Notes under the pieces: generated by a model
What the model was told of the DNA's origin: nothing
Seen by the model: only the letters and a program-made list of their open reading frames with translations
Databases searched by the model: none
Shown here: piece by piece, positions 18,145 to 29,259 of the stretch
Position numbering within the stretch: position 1 is the stretch's first letter
How the letters are laid out: every line of letters starts with the position of its first letter
DNA from: Providencia rettgeri
GTDB taxonomy: Bacteria > Pseudomonadota > Gammaproteobacteria > Enterobacterales > Enterobacteriaceae
Length of the DNA stretch: 64,000 nt
Direction of reading: 5' to 3'
Assembly: GCF_001874625.1 (NCBI RefSeq)
Contig: NZ_CP017671.1
Span: 2,542,001-2,606,000 of the forward strand
Made by a program: the position numbers and the translations under genes

Positions 18145-19146
18145 TTAATTTTCAGGATTAAACATTAGTTTTATTTTTTGGCTATTATTGCGTATTAAAC
18201 ACTGCCAGACAGCCCCTTTTATCTCCAAATGATTCGATTGATAAAACTTGAGTGTCCCAAGAGGCAGGTTTCTTGCCAATTTAAAATGAGAGTTTTCTGT
18301 CGTTATATCGGCTTCTAACCCAGCACTAGCCATAATGATCGAATTATTTTGCGTGTTAAAATACCCCAACAGTAAAGGAAATTGCCCATTAAAACCGGAA
18401 TCTTCCAATAAATGATTTATCTGATTAATAATCCTATCAATATTTGGTAGTTTTTTATCTGGATAGCTAACGGCGCTTTTCAATAAATCATTAAATACAA
18501 CCCGGATTAAAAAAGCAGCCATGACGCCTTCTTGATGAGACCGCTCCGTATCTATACAGTAAAAACCAATTTGGCTATCTGAAATAGCGGCTAAGTCTAA
18601 CAACAGACCAAACCGATTAGCTTCATTAAGTTGGCGATAATTAATTCTATAACCATTAATTATTTGGTGTACTGGCGGCTGCAATTGCTTCAAGACGGTA
18701 AGCATGTCTTGCGGATTGTTTTCCATCAATGCAGAAATATTATCGCCTATTTGTTCTGATAAGTCGTCTTGCTCAGGATACAACGCTGAAAGGATGGTAA
18801 CTTTAACTTCATCTAAATTTTTTATCGGTTTTAATAACGCATCTGTCGCCCCTAAACGGAACATTCTGTCTAATTGCGTAAAGTCAGTGGTTGCTGTAAT
18901 GACTATCACCGGAATGTTAATATTTCTAGCAACTAACTCCCGCATAAATGCTTCGCCATCCATAACTGGCATATTTAAATCACAAAGAATGATATCAGGT
19001 TCTATATGGCTTATTGTGATCATTTCTATTGCTAATTGACCATTTTTTGCGGTATAGATCTCTATCCCTAATGTCTCAAGGTAGTTTTTTAAGATTGTAC
19101 AGAAGGTGATTTCGTCTTCTACTATCAGTATTTTTCTATTTTTCAT
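18145..19146 (-). CDS. rssB: RssB/Hnr response regulator, sigma-S proteolysis adaptor
   Basis: Adaptor that delivers sigma S (RpoS) to ClpXP. 333 aa. Receiver domain at about 1-120 (ILIVEDE; phospho-acceptor Asp56 in ILCDLNMP, equivalent to E. coli Asp58; Lys of LLKPIKNL), followed by a divergent PP2C-like C-terminal effector domain. The frame opens 36 nt further upstream, but the ATG at 19146 (MKNRKILIV) fits the family and has AGGTA just before it. Neighbours galU and ychJ match E. coli. The C-terminal half is poorly conserved. Confidence 0.9.
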   Translation of the reverse strand: MKNRKILIVEDEITFCTILKNYLETLGIEIYTAKNGQLAIEMITISHIEPDIILCDLNMPVMDGEAFMRELVARNINIPVIVITATTDFTQLDRMFRLGATDALLKPIKNLDEVKVTILSALYPEQDDLSEQIGDNISALMENNPQDMLTVLKQLQPPVHQIINGYRINYRQLNEANRFGLLLDLAAISDSQIGFYCIDTERSHQEGVMAAFLIRVVFNDLLKSAVSYPDKKLPNIDRIINQINHLLEDSGFNGQFPLLLGYFNTQNNSIIMASAGLEADITTENSHFKLARNLPLGTLKFYQSNHLEIKGAVWQCLIRNNSQKIKLMFNPEN

Positions 19147-19271
19147 AAGATACCTACTGCAATGACCTGGTTTAATTAACAATACTATTATTCATACTAT
19201 AAAATTATTTTTCACCCACAATTTAAGTATAGTGATTTTTCAATCTTATACTTATTTTTATCGAGAGTGTT

Positions 19272-19751
19272 ATGCCATCACAAGCAAAAGATAGATGTTG
19301 CTGCGGTAATGAAGCACAATTTGAACATTGTTGCTCACCTTTTTTGCGAGGCTTGTCAATTCCCCAGACACCTGAGCAACTCATGCGCTCACGTTACAGC
19401 GCCTATGTACATCACAATGTTGATTACCTTATTGAGACATGGCACCCCGATTGCCATGCCGAAGAATACCGTAAAGAGCTAATCAATAGTTTTATACAGA
19501 CACAATGGCTAGGACTTTGTGTTATTAGTTCTTCTTATGCTAAAAATCCTGATGAAGGCTATGTCGAATTTTCGGCTTGCTTTATTGATGAAAAAGCTGA
19601 TCATAAACAACTTATTCATGAACGTTCCCGTTTTATTCGGATAAATTCGCGTTGGTATTATATAGATGGCATAACACCAAAAGTGGGTCGTAATGACTTA
19701 TGCCCTTGTGGTTCTAGCAAAAAATATAAAAAGTGCTGTAATCCAAGTTAG
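19272..19751 (+). CDS. ychJ: YchJ, SEC-C motif protein
   Basis: 159-residue protein of the UPF0225 family. Cys clusters at both ends: [13 protein letters not shown] near the N-terminus and [17 protein letters not shown] at the C-terminus. Both are SEC-C zinc-binding motifs as in the SecA tail. The middle is an NTF2-like domain ([18 protein letters not shown]). The biochemical role is unknown. Between rssB and purU, as in E. coli. Confidence 0.93.
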   Translation: MPSQAKDRCCCGNEAQFEHCCSPFLRGLSIPQTPEQLMRSRYSAYVHHNVDYLIETWHPDCHAEEYRKELINSFIQTQWLGLCVISSSYAKNPDEGYVEFSACFIDEKADHKQLIHERSRFIRINSRWYYIDGITPKVGRNDLCPCGSSKKYKKCCNPS

Positions 19752-19850
19752 CTATCGCTCGTTTATTTACTTGTATCAACGCAAATTTAACACTCAGTTT
19801 GTCATTAGCTTTATTATATAAGCTTTGCTAGTTAAGGATTAGACAGTTTC

Positions 19851-20699
19851 ATGCAACACAAAAATGTACAAAAGAAAATTCTCAGGACAATTTGCCCTGA
19901 CGCGAAAGGACTTATCGCGAAAATCACCAATATTTGCTATAAACACCAGCTCAACATTGTACAGAATAATGAGTTTGTCGATCACCGCACAGGCCGTTTC
20001 TTTATGAGGACCGAACTGGAAGGGATTTTTAACGATGAAACTCTATTAGCAGACCTTGACGATGCATTGCCTGTGGGTTCTAAACGCGAATTAAACGCAG
20101 CTGGGCGTCGTCGCATTGTTATCATGGTCACCAAAGAAGCTCATTGCCTTGGTGATTTACTCATGAAGAGTGCTTATGATGGCTTAGATGTTGAGATTGC
20201 CGCTGTTATAGGTAACCATGACACCTTGAAGAACTTGGTCGAGCAATTTGGCATTCCATTCCACCATATTAGTCACGAAGGTTTAACCCGTGAACAACAT
20301 GATGAAAAAATGACAGCTCAAATTGACCAGTATCAGCCTGATTATGTGGTTCTGGCCAAATATATGCGTGTTTTAACACCAGAATTTGTTCAGCATTATC
20401 CAAACCAAATTATCAATATTCACCACTCATTCTTACCTGCGTTTATTGGTGCTAGACCTTACCACCAAGCCTATGAGCGCGGGGTAAAAATTATTGGGGC
20501 AACAGCGCATTTTGTAAATGATAACCTTGATGAGGGACCAATCATTACACAAAACGTGATTAATATAGACCATACATTCACTGCTGATGACATGATGCGT
20601 GCTGGCCGAGATGTTGAAAAAAATGTACTTAGCCATGCATTATATTGGGTATTAGCTCAGCGTGTATTTGTATATGGTAACCGAACGATTATTTTATAA
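19851..20699 (+). CDS. purU: formyltetrahydrofolate deformylase
   Basis: Hydrolyses 10-formyl-THF to formate and THF, supplying formate for PurT and balancing one-carbon pools. 282 aa (E. coli 280). An N-terminal ACT domain (about 8-90, TICPDAKGLIAKITNICY) probably senses Met/Gly. A C-terminal formyltransferase fold carries the catalytic Asn-His in INIHHSFLPAFIGARPYHQA and Asp in GATAHFVNDNLDEGPII. The start ATG has only a weak Shine-Dalgarno. tRNA-Tyr lies downstream as in E. coli. Confidence 0.97.
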   Translation: MQHKNVQKKILRTICPDAKGLIAKITNICYKHQLNIVQNNEFVDHRTGRFFMRTELEGIFNDETLLADLDDALPVGSKRELNAAGRRRIVIMVTKEAHCLGDLLMKSAYDGLDVEIAAVIGNHDTLKNLVEQFGIPFHHISHEGLTREQHDEKMTAQIDQYQPDYVVLAKYMRVLTPEFVQHYPNQIINIHHSFLPAFIGARPYHQAYERGVKIIGATAHFVNDNLDEGPIITQNVINIDHTFTADDMMRAGRDVEKNVLSHALYWVLAQRVFVYGNRTIIL

Positions 20700-20792
20700 G
20701 TCAAAAACTGGCTTAAACAACAATAAATTGTTGATATTACAAGCGTTAAGAACAAAAAAACAGCAAACGAGTATTTTATTGTAAATTAATGC

Positions 20793-20820
20793 TTTACAGC
20801 GGCGCGTCATTTGATATGAT
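20793..20820 (+). promoter_or_regulatory. tRNA-Tyr promoter (stringent type)
   Basis: TTTACA, a 16-bp spacer and TATGAT, followed by a GC-rich discriminator (GCCGCCCGC). The -35 to -10 segment looks essentially the same as the E. coli tyrT promoter, a classic stringently controlled promoter. Confidence 0.9.
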
Positions 20821-20857
20821 GCCGCCCGCTGTGAACGATTACAGCAATACAAAATTA

Positions 20858-20942
<85 letters not shown>

Positions 20943-20943
20943 T

Positions 20944-21819
20944 TCAGTTATATTCACCTCCCAGTTTATCAACAACGCCCATAAAACGATTTAACACACT
21001 AGAATGTGATTTTGACTTATAGACATAACATTCACTTTGCCCTAGAAAATTATTTATTGATACGTATATCAATGACTTATCAATTAACTCTTCTTCAGGA
21101 TAATGGTCAGTAATGCCAATAAAGTCACCATCTTGAATAAAACTTTGACAACAACCGATATTGTCCATTTGTCTTACGCTAATCTTGTTATCGGTGGTCT
21201 CAATTTTTTTTAATAACCCACTCATTAGCGAACTTTTATAAAATGCAGGGTCACATAACCAAGTGTTTTTTTGTAATAGCTCAATAAGGTTATAATGGTA
21301 TTTTTCATATAGTTCTTTACGACAATATATACCCAATGGTGAGTTCTCTATTTTTTTTTGTAATGAGAAACGCTCACTAACAACTTCCTCAGAACTAAGA
21401 ATAAGTGTATTACCATCATAATCAACAATCTCATCCACTTCATCATAATTAAACCTCAATATATTAACTTGTACATTATTGAGGTGAGCTGCTTGATATA
21501 AATTGATTAAGTGCCCTTCTTTTCCCCAGTCATAATAAATATTAGCCTCATTAACAATGTAGCCTGAAAAATGTTTTTTAGTAATTTCTTTCTCCTGTAA
21601 ATAAAGATCCCTAAGATCATTATAAAGTTCCTGGCCATCCTTAGTTAATGTCATTCCAAATTTTTCTCTCTTAAAAAGCCGTTTACCTAAACTGGTTTCG
21701 AAATCCTTGATTGACTTCGCTATGGGAGGTGTCGTACGGTTCATCACCCTAGCAGCCTTGCTTAACGAGCCATTTTCCACAACCGCCATAAACGCCTCTA
21801 ATTTTCTTGAAAAGAACAT
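20944..21819 (-). CDS. LysR-type transcriptional regulator, unassigned
   Basis: 291 aa. The N-terminal winged helix-turn-helix is typical (LEAFMAVVENGSLSKAARVMNRTT, LGKRLFKREKFGMTLTKDG), followed by a divergent effector domain (about 90-290) that I cannot assign. It is more AT-rich in codon use than its neighbours and sits right after tRNA-Tyr, a common insertion position, so it may be an acquired gene. No divergent target lies next to it: xthA begins about 545 bp upstream on the other strand. GGGG lies 8 nt before the ATG. Confidence 0.85.
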   Translation of the reverse strand: MFFSRKLEAFMAVVENGSLSKAARVMNRTTPPIAKSIKDFETSLGKRLFKREKFGMTLTKDGQELYNDLRDLYLQEKEITKKHFSGYIVNEANIYYDWGKEGHLINLYQAAHLNNVQVNILRFNYDEVDEIVDYDGNTLILSSEEVVSERFSLQKKIENSPLGIYCRKELYEKYHYNLIELLQKNTWLCDPAFYKSSLMSGLLKKIETTDNKISVRQMDNIGCCQSFIQDGDFIGITDHYPEEELIDKSLIYVSINNFLGQSECYVYKSKSHSSVLNRFMGVVDKLGGEYN

Positions 21820-22364
21820 ATCTATGACCCCATTCTATTATTAAAATGTTAATCAACAAGAGTAATTATATAAGTAAAAAAATGTTGATTAGCCCATAAT
21901 TCAACTCACCAAATAAAAAGACAATCTTAATTTTTTTATTGAATGAGTAACAATATTTCATAAAGGTATTTTTATAATTTCCAACATAGCAAAGCAATAT
22001 ATTATACTGTTTAGCTTAATTATTTTTTATGGCTAGACTATTAAATCACATTAAAATACAAATAACCAACTGACTTTAAATGAAATTAAATATACTTAAT
22101 TAAGATATTATTTAACATATCTTAATTTTCAATAAAAATAAATTAGTCATAATTCACCCAATTAACAATTATAGACAATTAAAATCGTTGATATTAATTT
22201 ATATAATATACAGTATCAGTCAAATGTATTACCTACTGCTATTATTACAGTAGTCTACATAATTTATTTTTGAATTAAAGTACGCTATGTAGGGTTATAC
22301 AGTGTGGTCATCATCTGTTAGAATCTGAGGCAATAATCATTAAAGCATAGGTGATAAAAAAACC
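21820..22364. other. LysR-xthA intergenic region
   Basis: 545 bp, extremely AT-rich. A small hairpin (CTACTG / CAGTAG) lies at about 22231-22251. It presumably holds divergent promoters. No gene, repeat family or tRNA remnant was recognised. Confidence 0.45.
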
Positions 22365-23177
22365 ATGAAATTCATATCATTCAACATTAATGGCCTGCGA
22401 GCTCGCCCTCACCAACTTGCCGCTATTATAGAAAAACATCAACCAGAAGTCATTGGTTTACAAGAAACCAAGGTCCATGATGATATGTTCCCTTATGAGG
22501 AAGTGAGCCAACTGGGCTATCATGTTTTTTATCACGGTCAAAAAGCACATTACGGTGTTGCGCTACTCACTAAAAATGAACCTATCGATGTACGAAAAGG
22601 TTTTCCAACTGATGATGAAGATGCCCAACGCCGTATTATTATGGCTGATATTCACACAGAGCGGGGGCCATTAACGGTAATTAACGGTTATTTCCCTCAA
22701 GGGGAGAGCCGTGACCACCCAACGAAATTCCCAGCCAAAGAAAAATTCTATCAAGACTTACAGCACTATGTAACGTCGACACAAACAGCTGACTCCCAAT
22801 TATTAATTATGGGGGATATGAACATCAGTCCAACCGATTTAGATATTGGTATTGGAGATGTTAATCGCAAGCGCTGGTTAAAAACAGGTAAGTGTTCATT
22901 TTTACCAGAAGAACGTGAATGGCTAGATAACCTACTGGGCTGGGGGTTAGTCGATACTTACCGCGCGAAGAACCCAGATGTCAATGACTGCTACTCCTGG
23001 TTTGATTACCGCTCAAAAGGTTTCGATGATAACCGTGGCTTGCGGATAGACTTATTACTCGCCTCTAACAAGTTAGCTGAGCGTTGTATTGCAACAGGGA
23101 TTGATTATGACATTCGTGGAATGGAAAAACCGTCAGATCACGCCCCTGTATGGTCTGAGTTTAACTTAACCAAATAA
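22365..23177 (+). CDS. xthA: exonuclease III
   Basis: Major AP endonuclease and 3' repair diesterase of base-excision repair. 270 aa (E. coli 268). Catalytic signature: Glu34 in GLQETK, the Asp/Asn pair in MGDMNISP (about 151-153), RIDLLLAS with the catalytic Asp, and SDHAPVW with the catalytic His near the C-terminus. Ends at a bidirectional terminator shared with convergent topB. Confidence 0.98.
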   Translation: MKFISFNINGLRARPHQLAAIIEKHQPEVIGLQETKVHDDMFPYEEVSQLGYHVFYHGQKAHYGVALLTKNEPIDVRKGFPTDDEDAQRRIIMADIHTERGPLTVINGYFPQGESRDHPTKFPAKEKFYQDLQHYVTSTQTADSQLLIMGDMNISPTDLDIGIGDVNRKRWLKTGKCSFLPEEREWLDNLLGWGLVDTYRAKNPDVNDCYSWFDYRSKGFDDNRGLRIDLLLASNKLAERCIATGIDYDIRGMEKPSDHAPVWSEFNLTK

Positions 23178-23203
23178 TTATTTAACACCGTACACGGCAA
23201 GTA

Positions 23204-23230
23204 AAAGGTGCTATATAGCACCTTTTATTG
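23204..23230. terminator. bidirectional terminator between xthA and topB
   Basis: Perfect palindrome AAAAGGTGCTA/TAGCACCTTTT at 23204-23227, U-rich on both sides. Confidence 0.85.
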
Positions 23231-23236
23231 TATTAG

Positions 23237-25162
23237 TTACTCGACTTTCTTTTTAGTTTTCTTGCTTGTTTTCGTTGCTTTCTTCCCGCTTTTTGAAGGC
23301 GGTGGAGGTAACTCTCTAAATGTACGCAAATTCGTAAATTGGCGAGCATGATGAATTAATTGCACCAGCGTTTGGCTTAGTGGCTGCATGAAATCATCAT
23401 AACGTGATTGTTTTTCACTGATTTGAGTCAGAACAGACTCCCAATGTGCGGTCATATCCGGTAAAGTCGCCATATCTGGCAACACATGAATTAATGCTCT
23501 CCCAGCAGGCGATGAATGAATATAACGCCCTTTTTTATATAAAAATTGCCGTTTAAATAATAGGTCGATAATTCCAGCACGCGTCGCTTCAGTACCAAGG
23601 CCATCAGTTTCTCGCAATACTTTTTTTAATGCTTTATCTTGTACAAAACGAGCAATTCCTGTCATAGCAGACAATAAAGTAGCATCAGTAAAAGGCCTTG
23701 GTGGTTGTGTTTGCCTTTCGACAACCTCCCCTTTTTCACACAGAAGTTCGTCATTTTTACTCACGATGGGTAAAGGCATACCATCATTTTCAGCGTCCCG
23801 CTCTTTATTTCCTAAGACAACTCGCCAGCCTGCTTCAGCTAAAAAACGTGCTTTAGCGATAAACTTACCCTTTTCAATTTCTAAATCAATTGTACATTTA
23901 CGATAAACCGCATCAGCCATAAATTGAATAATATACTGCCGCGCAATCAGTTGATAAATATTACTTTCATTCTCTGTAAGTTTTACCGCAGTGGCTTTTG
24001 CTGTAGGAATAATCGCATGGTGAGCATCGACTTTTTTATCATCCCAACAACGGTTTTTTTTATCTAACTCTGGGAGTTCAAATTCAGTGAGTAACGGCTG
24101 ATGCACTGCTATTGCATTTAATACACTATGGCGACCAGCGAAATGTTCATCAGGTAGATAACGACTATCTGAACGCGGGTAGGTAATTAATTTATGCGTT
24201 TCATATAAACGTTGGCAAATATCCAAGACTTCCTGTGCACTGAGTGCATATTTTTTGGCTGCTTCAATTTGCAGAGCTGACAAAGAGAAAGGTAAAGGAG
24301 CAATCTCAGTTTCACGTTTATCTTGGTACTGTGTGACTATCGCCGGCTTACCTTCAATACGCGAAACGACATGCTCCGCTAAAGGCCGATGAAATAAGCG
24401 CCCTTCTTCATCCTGAAAATCGACACACGACTCACTAGGTTGCCATACAGCAACAAAACGCTCATCTTGCGGAGTCACAATGTGTGCTTTAACTTCAAAG
24501 TAGTCTTTCGGAACAAAGTTTTCTATTTCTTCATCGCGCCTGACCACCAGCCCTAAAACTGGTGTTTGCACCCGACCAACAGAGAGAACACCTTGATAGC
24601 CCCCCCGTTGCCCCAATAAGGTATACGCTCGAGTCATATTGATGCCGTAGAGCCAATCAGCTCGTGCTCGTGCCAATGCTGACACACACAGAGGGATAAA
24701 CTCACGATTTTCTCTTAAGCGGTCAATGGCCCGCTCAACAGCCTGTGGATTAAGGTCATTAATCAAGCAACGTTTTACGCTTTTGCGTTTTTCTGAATCA
24801 AGCTTTAAAAAGTCGAGTACCTCATCAACCAGCAACTGTCCTTCTCTATCGGGGTCTCCTGCATGGACAACGACAGTTGCTTGTTTAAGCAGCGCTTCAA
24901 TCGTTTTTAATTGTTTGGTTACCGCGGAGCGCGGCTTTAATTGCCACTTATCGGGGATAATCGGCAAATCTTGCAAATTCCAACGCGCATACCTAGGTTC
25001 ATAGGCATCGGGTTCTGCCTGCTCCAAAAGGTGCCCTATGCACCAAGTAACAGTTTGACCATCACCACATTGAATAAAACCATCACCACGCTTATGTGGT
25101 TTCGGCAGTACATCAGCAATAGCCCTTGCAAGGCTCGGTTTTTCCGCAATAAACAAACGCAT
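23237..25162 (-). CDS. topB: DNA topoisomerase III
   Basis: Type IA topoisomerase for decatenation and replication-fork convergence. 641 aa (E. coli 653). N-terminal Toprim ([33 protein letters not shown]), then the topoisomerase core with the active-site Tyr in [13 protein letters not shown] (near residue 328) and the [11 protein letters not shown] motif. The C-terminus ends in a Lys-rich tail ([16 protein letters not shown]), shorter than in E. coli. It begins 3 bp after selD. Confidence 0.97.
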   Translation of the reverse strand: MRLFIAEKPSLARAIADVLPKPHKRGDGFIQCGDGQTVTWCIGHLLEQAEPDAYEPRYARWNLQDLPIIPDKWQLKPRSAVTKQLKTIEALLKQATVVVHAGDPDREGQLLVDEVLDFLKLDSEKRKSVKRCLINDLNPQAVERAIDRLRENREFIPLCVSALARARADWLYGINMTRAYTLLGQRGGYQGVLSVGRVQTPVLGLVVRRDEEIENFVPKDYFEVKAHIVTPQDERFVAVWQPSESCVDFQDEEGRLFHRPLAEHVVSRIEGKPAIVTQYQDKRETEIAPLPFSLSALQIEAAKKYALSAQEVLDICQRLYETHKLITYPRSDSRYLPDEHFAGRHSVLNAIAVHQPLLTEFELPELDKKNRCWDDKKVDAHHAIIPTAKATAVKLTENESNIYQLIARQYIIQFMADAVYRKCTIDLEIEKGKFIAKARFLAEAGWRVVLGNKERDAENDGMPLPIVSKNDELLCEKGEVVERQTQPPRPFTDATLLSAMTGIARFVQDKALKKVLRETDGLGTEATRAGIIDLLFKRQFLYKKGRYIHSSPAGRALIHVLPDMATLPDMTAHWESVLTQISEKQSRYDDFMQPLSQTLVQLIHHARQFTNLRTFRELPPPPSKSGKKATKTSKKTKKKVE

Positions 25163-25165
25163 GAA

Positions 25166-26209
25166 TTAATCTATCACTTCAACTAAAGGAACATTGTCCT
25201 GATGGGGTAATAATTTCCCGATAGACTGTAACAAAACACCTTGTTGCTGTGCAATCTCTTTAATTTTAGAGACTTCTGAAGGTTTGACGGCAATAAGTAA
25301 ACCGCCAGATGTTTGAGGATCACACAGTAAGTTACGTTGCATATCACTCATTGGGCCAACAAGATGCCCATAACTATCAAAATTCCGTGATGTCCCACCA
25401 GGAACACAACCTGCCTCGATATATTTCTCAACATCCGTTAATTTAGGTACTTTGCTAAAAGCAATCTCAGCGCGGACACCAGAACCTTCACAGATTTCAC
25501 TTAAATGCCCCAACAAGCCAAAACCCGTCACATCAGTCATCGCGGTTACTCCATCAAGTGGAGCAATCTCAGCACCCAGTTTATTCATCTGGCACATAGT
25601 TTCAGCTGCCAAATGTTGGTGCTCCTCAGCAAGAACCCCTTTTTTCTCCGCAGTAGTTAATACGCCAATCCCCAAAGGTTTCGTTAAAAATAGCTCACAG
25701 CCTGCTATTGCTGCGCTATTTTTCTTCACGTACTCGGTATTAACGACGCCAGTAACTGCTAGACCAAAGATAGGTTCAGGTGCATCAATTGAATGCCCTC
25801 CAGCCAGGGATATCCCAGCATCCGCACAAGCGGCACGTCCCCCCTCGATAACTTCACGTGCAACTTCCGGTGGTAATTTAGCGATTGGCCAACCTAAGAT
25901 TGCAATCGCCATAATCGGTTTACCACCCATAGCGAAAATATCACTTATCGCATTAGTCGCCGCAATACGGCCAAATTCAAACGGGGAATCAACAATTGGC
26001 ATAAAAAAGTCAGTGGTACTAATGATGCCAATGCCATTGCCTAAATCATAAACAGCAGCGTCATCTTTAGTTTCATTACCAACTAACAAATGGGGGTCGT
26101 GAAATTTAGCTTGTTCTGTATGTAAAATTTGTTCTAAAACCTTTGGTGCGATTTTGCAGCCGCAACCTGCACCATGGCTATATTGTGTTAGTCTAATTTT
26201 CTCAGTCAT
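25166..26209 (-). CDS. selD: selenide, water dikinase (selenophosphate synthetase)
   Basis: Makes selenophosphate from selenide and ATP for selenocysteine and selenouridine synthesis. 347 aa. Catalytic Cys16 and Lys19 in GAGCGCKI (equivalent to E. coli Cys17/Lys20); Cys rather than Sec is encoded. The [11 protein letters not shown] and [21 protein letters not shown]/Mg-binding motifs follow. Middle gene of ydjA-selD-topB with 11-bp and 3-bp gaps, matching the E. coli operon. Confidence 0.98.
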   Translation of the reverse strand: MTEKIRLTQYSHGAGCGCKIAPKVLEQILHTEQAKFHDPHLLVGNETKDDAAVYDLGNGIGIISTTDFFMPIVDSPFEFGRIAATNAISDIFAMGGKPIMAIAILGWPIAKLPPEVAREVIEGGRAACADAGISLAGGHSIDAPEPIFGLAVTGVVNTEYVKKNSAAIAGCELFLTKPLGIGVLTTAEKKGVLAEEHQHLAAETMCQMNKLGAEIAPLDGVTAMTDVTGFGLLGHLSEICEGSGVRAEIAFSKVPKLTDVEKYIEAGCVPGGTSRNFDSYGHLVGPMSDMQRNLLCDPQTSGGLLIAVKPSEVSKIKEIAQQQGVLLQSIGKLLPHQDNVPLVEVID

Positions 26210-26220
26210 TATTGTTCTCT

Positions 26221-26772
26221 TTAAAAATAAGTTACAAATCCTGTCATATCAGGGGCTTGTACTTTTGCAGGTGCTTTAAGTTCAGGTGTCCCCAAATAAA
26301 GAAAACCAACAATTCGGTCGTTTTCGCCACAGCCTAAACCTGCACGAACGACCGCATCTTCAGTCCATGAACCAGAACGCCAAATTCCACCAAAACCCTG
26401 TGCAACTGCAGCCATTTGCATAGCTTGTACTGTGCAACTTGCTGCAACCAATTGTTCCCACTCAGGAATTTTAGGATGTTGTTTTAGCTTTGCAATCACA
26501 GTAATAATTAATGGCGCTCTAAAAGGTGCATTGCGAGCTTTTTCTTCAACATCCTCGCCTAACTGCCCTTCAATTGCCGCTTTCTCAAGCAGTTCACTGA
26601 AGCGTTTAATGCCATCATCTTTCATGATCACAAAATGCCATGGTTTCAATGCGCCGTGATCAGGTGCTCTCATCCCTGCTGCAAGTATATTATCAAGCTG
26701 TTCACCTTGTGGGGCTGGCGTTTTGAGTCTAGAAGCTGAACGGCGGTTCAACAAAAGGGTTAAAGCATCCAT
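26221..26772 (-). CDS. ydjA: YdjA-family nitroreductase
   Basis: FMN-dependent oxidoreductase of the nitroreductase superfamily; the physiological substrate is unknown. 183 aa, the same as E. coli. [17 protein letters not shown] and [12 protein letters not shown] form the FMN-binding N-terminus, and GFGGIWRSG and VGFLYLGTP are typical of the subfamily. First gene of the operon with selD and topB. A Fur-like sequence lies 29-40 bp upstream of the start. Confidence 0.93.
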   Translation of the reverse strand: MDALTLLLNRRSASRLKTPAPQGEQLDNILAAGMRAPDHGALKPWHFVIMKDDGIKRFSELLEKAAIEGQLGEDVEEKARNAPFRAPLIITVIAKLKQHPKIPEWEQLVAASCTVQAMQMAAVAQGFGGIWRSGSWTEDAVVRAGLGCGENDRIVGFLYLGTPELKAPAKVQAPDMTGFVTYF

Positions 26773-27232
26773 GGTTGTCTCCGATTAAGAGTAAACTGAT
26801 ATGATAATCATTCAATTAGATAATTATACCAATACTATATTTAGTTTAAGCCTAAGAGAAAATCGCCTACACTATATAACCATTAATTATTGAGTAAATT
26901 ACGTTATAAATTCATTGAATTGTATCATTTGTCACTGGTGAAAAATATAATTGAGATATTGTACCTTGTGTAACACAATTTTGTTATGCATAAAAACCGC
27001 TTTCAGTGCCAAGTAATTGTATTGATTAATACTAACCGACTGAAAGTGAGAAATGATGATCGGGTTGCGGATTGGCTTTAAGACCATAGCTTTTCGTTCA
27101 TCTAACAAAGGGCTTACACCTTATTTATACTAAATACAATTTTTAATAGTATCCAAATAGTTTGTCCTCCAAACTGGCAGTCAGTGAATTAATGTCACCT
27201 TGGGGAGCAAAATAGGCAGGATAGGAGAGAAA
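26773..27232. other. ydjA-sppA divergent intergenic region
   Basis: 460 bp with the Fur-like site near ydjA and an inverted pair CTTTCAGT (27000-27007) / ACTGAAAG (27039-27046) of unknown meaning. No gene was recognised. Confidence 0.45.
26798..26830 (-). promoter_or_regulatory. Fur-box-like sequence upstream of ydjA
   Basis: ATGATAATCATT (26801-26812) is identical to the central 12 bases of the Fur consensus; a second GATAAT follows at 26819-26824. The outer positions do not match, so the overall score is moderate. Confidence 0.4.
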
Positions 27233-29089
27233 ATGCGTCAATTATGGGACATCATCGCTACCATTTTTAAAATTAGCTGGCGAGCGTTAAATTTTATCCG
27301 AGAATTTGTTTTCAATGCTATTTTCCTAGTGTTGTTTTTTGTTGTGATTGGCTCAATTGCCCTTTATCAATCAGATTCTCAACCCGAGAAAAACTATTTC
27401 GGGGCATTGTATGTCGATTTACAGGGTGTGATTGTTGACCAAGTCTCCGCTCCTGATCCATTCGGCCGTATGAGTCGTGAGTTATTAGGCACCTCAAATA
27501 GCCGTATGCAAGAAAACTCCTTGTTTGATATTGTCGATACCATTCGTACCGCAGCTAGCGATGACCGCATTACAGGGATGGTATTACGTTTAGATAACTT
27601 AACGGGGGCTGACCAGCCTTCTTTGGCTTACATCGGTAAAGCCATTAACGAGTTCAAAGCTGCTGGGAAATCTGTCTATGCTGTTGGCAACAGTTATAAC
27701 CAGTCACAATACTATCTTGCAAGTTTTGCTGATGATATTTATTTAACACCACAAGGCACTGTAGGGCTTTATGGCTTTGCGACTAACAGCATGTACTATA
27801 AGTCGCTGTTAGAAAGGCTTAAGGTTAGTAGTCATATATTCCGTGTGGGGACTTACAAATCTGCTGTTGAGCCACTCATGCGTGACGATATGTCACCAGA
27901 GGCACGCTTAGCCAATCAACAGTGGTTAGATGCCTTATGGAACAACTATTTATCTGAACTTGCCACAAATCGCAAAATGACCAGTGCTCAAATTTTCCCG
28001 GGTGCAGATGCGATATTATCGCAATTACGTGCTGTTAAGGGCGATAACGCTCAGTATGCGTTAAAACAACGGTTAGTGGATAAACTATATACAAATGAAC
28101 AAGTTGAAGATTTACTCTCTAAGCATTTCGGTTGGAATAAAGAAGATAAGCAGTTTAATAATATCAGTATTTACGATTACTCAGCGAAAATAGCCAATAC
28201 AACTGCAAGCCAAGGGGGGAATATTGCTGTAATCGTTGTTCAAGGTGCGATTATGGACGGCCCTCAAACTGCGGGTATTGCAGGTGGAGACACCATTGCA
28301 GCTCAAATTCGTGATGCTCGTCTAGATGATAATATTAAAGCCATTGTATTACGCGTTAATAGTCCTGGTGGTAGTGTAAGTGCATCTGACCTGATCCGTA
28401 GCGAACTCGCTTCTGCTCATGCGGCAGGGAAACCTGTTGTAGTCTCAATGGGGGGCATGGCCGCATCTGGGGGCTATTGGGTATCGACGCCTGCTGATTA
28501 TATTATTGCGAGCCCTAGTACTTTAACGGGTTCAATTGGTATTTTCGGTGTTATCAATACGTTTGAAAAATCATTAGATTCTATTGGCGTCTATACCGAT
28601 GGGGTATCCACATCTCCCCTTGCAGATATTTCACTAACCAAAGGGATTAGCCCACAATTTGCCGATATGATGCAAATTACTATTGAAAATGGTTATGATA
28701 CATTTATCGGTTTGGTCGCTAAATCACGTCACAAAACCCCTGCTGAAATAGACAAGATTGCTCAAGGCCGTGTATGGATAGGTCAGGATGCGCTCAAAAA
28801 TGGCCTAGTTGACCAACTCGGTGATTTTGATAATGCCGTTGATAAAGCCGCAGAACTAGCTAAACTCACTGATGTTAAGCTAGATTGGATGAAACCTGAG
28901 CTGACTTTTATGGATCAACTGCTACTTGAATTAACCACCAATGTTCAAGCCGCAATGCCGGATGTACTACAAGTATTCCTACCTCCCGCAGTCGCGACGG
29001 ATATTCGCCAGCAAGCACAATTTTTCCTAAAAATGAATGACCCGCAAAATCGCTATGCATTTTGCCTTAACTGTGCTGAAATCAACTAA
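27233..29089 (+). CDS. sppA: signal peptide peptidase A (protease IV)
   Basis: Inner-membrane serine protease that degrades cleaved signal peptides. 618 aa, the E. coli length. One membrane segment at about 22-48, then two SppA/ClpP-fold halves. Catalytic Lys209 in GTYKSAVEPL and Ser near residue 412 in GGMAASGGYW (E. coli Ser409) form the Ser/Lys dyad. The frame opens at 27200, but AGGAGAG precedes the ATG at 27233 (MRQLWDII), matching E. coli. A terminator follows. Confidence 0.97.
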   Translation: MRQLWDIIATIFKISWRALNFIREFVFNAIFLVLFFVVIGSIALYQSDSQPEKNYFGALYVDLQGVIVDQVSAPDPFGRMSRELLGTSNSRMQENSLFDIVDTIRTAASDDRITGMVLRLDNLTGADQPSLAYIGKAINEFKAAGKSVYAVGNSYNQSQYYLASFADDIYLTPQGTVGLYGFATNSMYYKSLLERLKVSSHIFRVGTYKSAVEPLMRDDMSPEARLANQQWLDALWNNYLSELATNRKMTSAQIFPGADAILSQLRAVKGDNAQYALKQRLVDKLYTNEQVEDLLSKHFGWNKEDKQFNNISIYDYSAKIANTTASQGGNIAVIVVQGAIMDGPQTAGIAGGDTIAAQIRDARLDDNIKAIVLRVNSPGGSVSASDLIRSELASAHAAGKPVVVSMGGMAASGGYWVSTPADYIIASPSTLTGSIGIFGVINTFEKSLDSIGVYTDGVSTSPLADISLTKGISPQFADMMQITIENGYDTFIGLVAKSRHKTPAEIDKIAQGRVWIGQDALKNGLVDQLGDFDNAVDKAAELAKLTDVKLDWMKPELTFMDQLLLELTTNVQAAMPDVLQVFLPPAVATDIRQQAQFFLKMNDPQNRYAFCLNCAEIN

Positions 29090-29100
29090 TCGCCCCTTTT

Positions 29101-29127
29101 CCCCTTCAACTTGTTTGAAGGGGATTT
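29101..29127 (+). terminator. sppA terminator
   Basis: 9-bp stem (CCCCTTCAA / TTGAAGGGG) with a 5-nt loop followed by ATTTAT, 11 bp after the sppA stop. The U-tract is short. Confidence 0.7.
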
Positions 29128-29259
29128 ATCTCACAATCTAGTTAACTACCTAATTTAAACCTAGCAATTAGCAACTTAACGATAGTAATACACCAATAAA
29201 TACGTCAAAATCCTAATAATCATTTTTCTTCACTGCGCAGTGATAATTTAGGTAATAAG

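Noticed and set aside
25452-26051. 199-residue ORF antisense to selD
   Set aside because: It lies fully inside a perfectly conserved selD and shows no family features.
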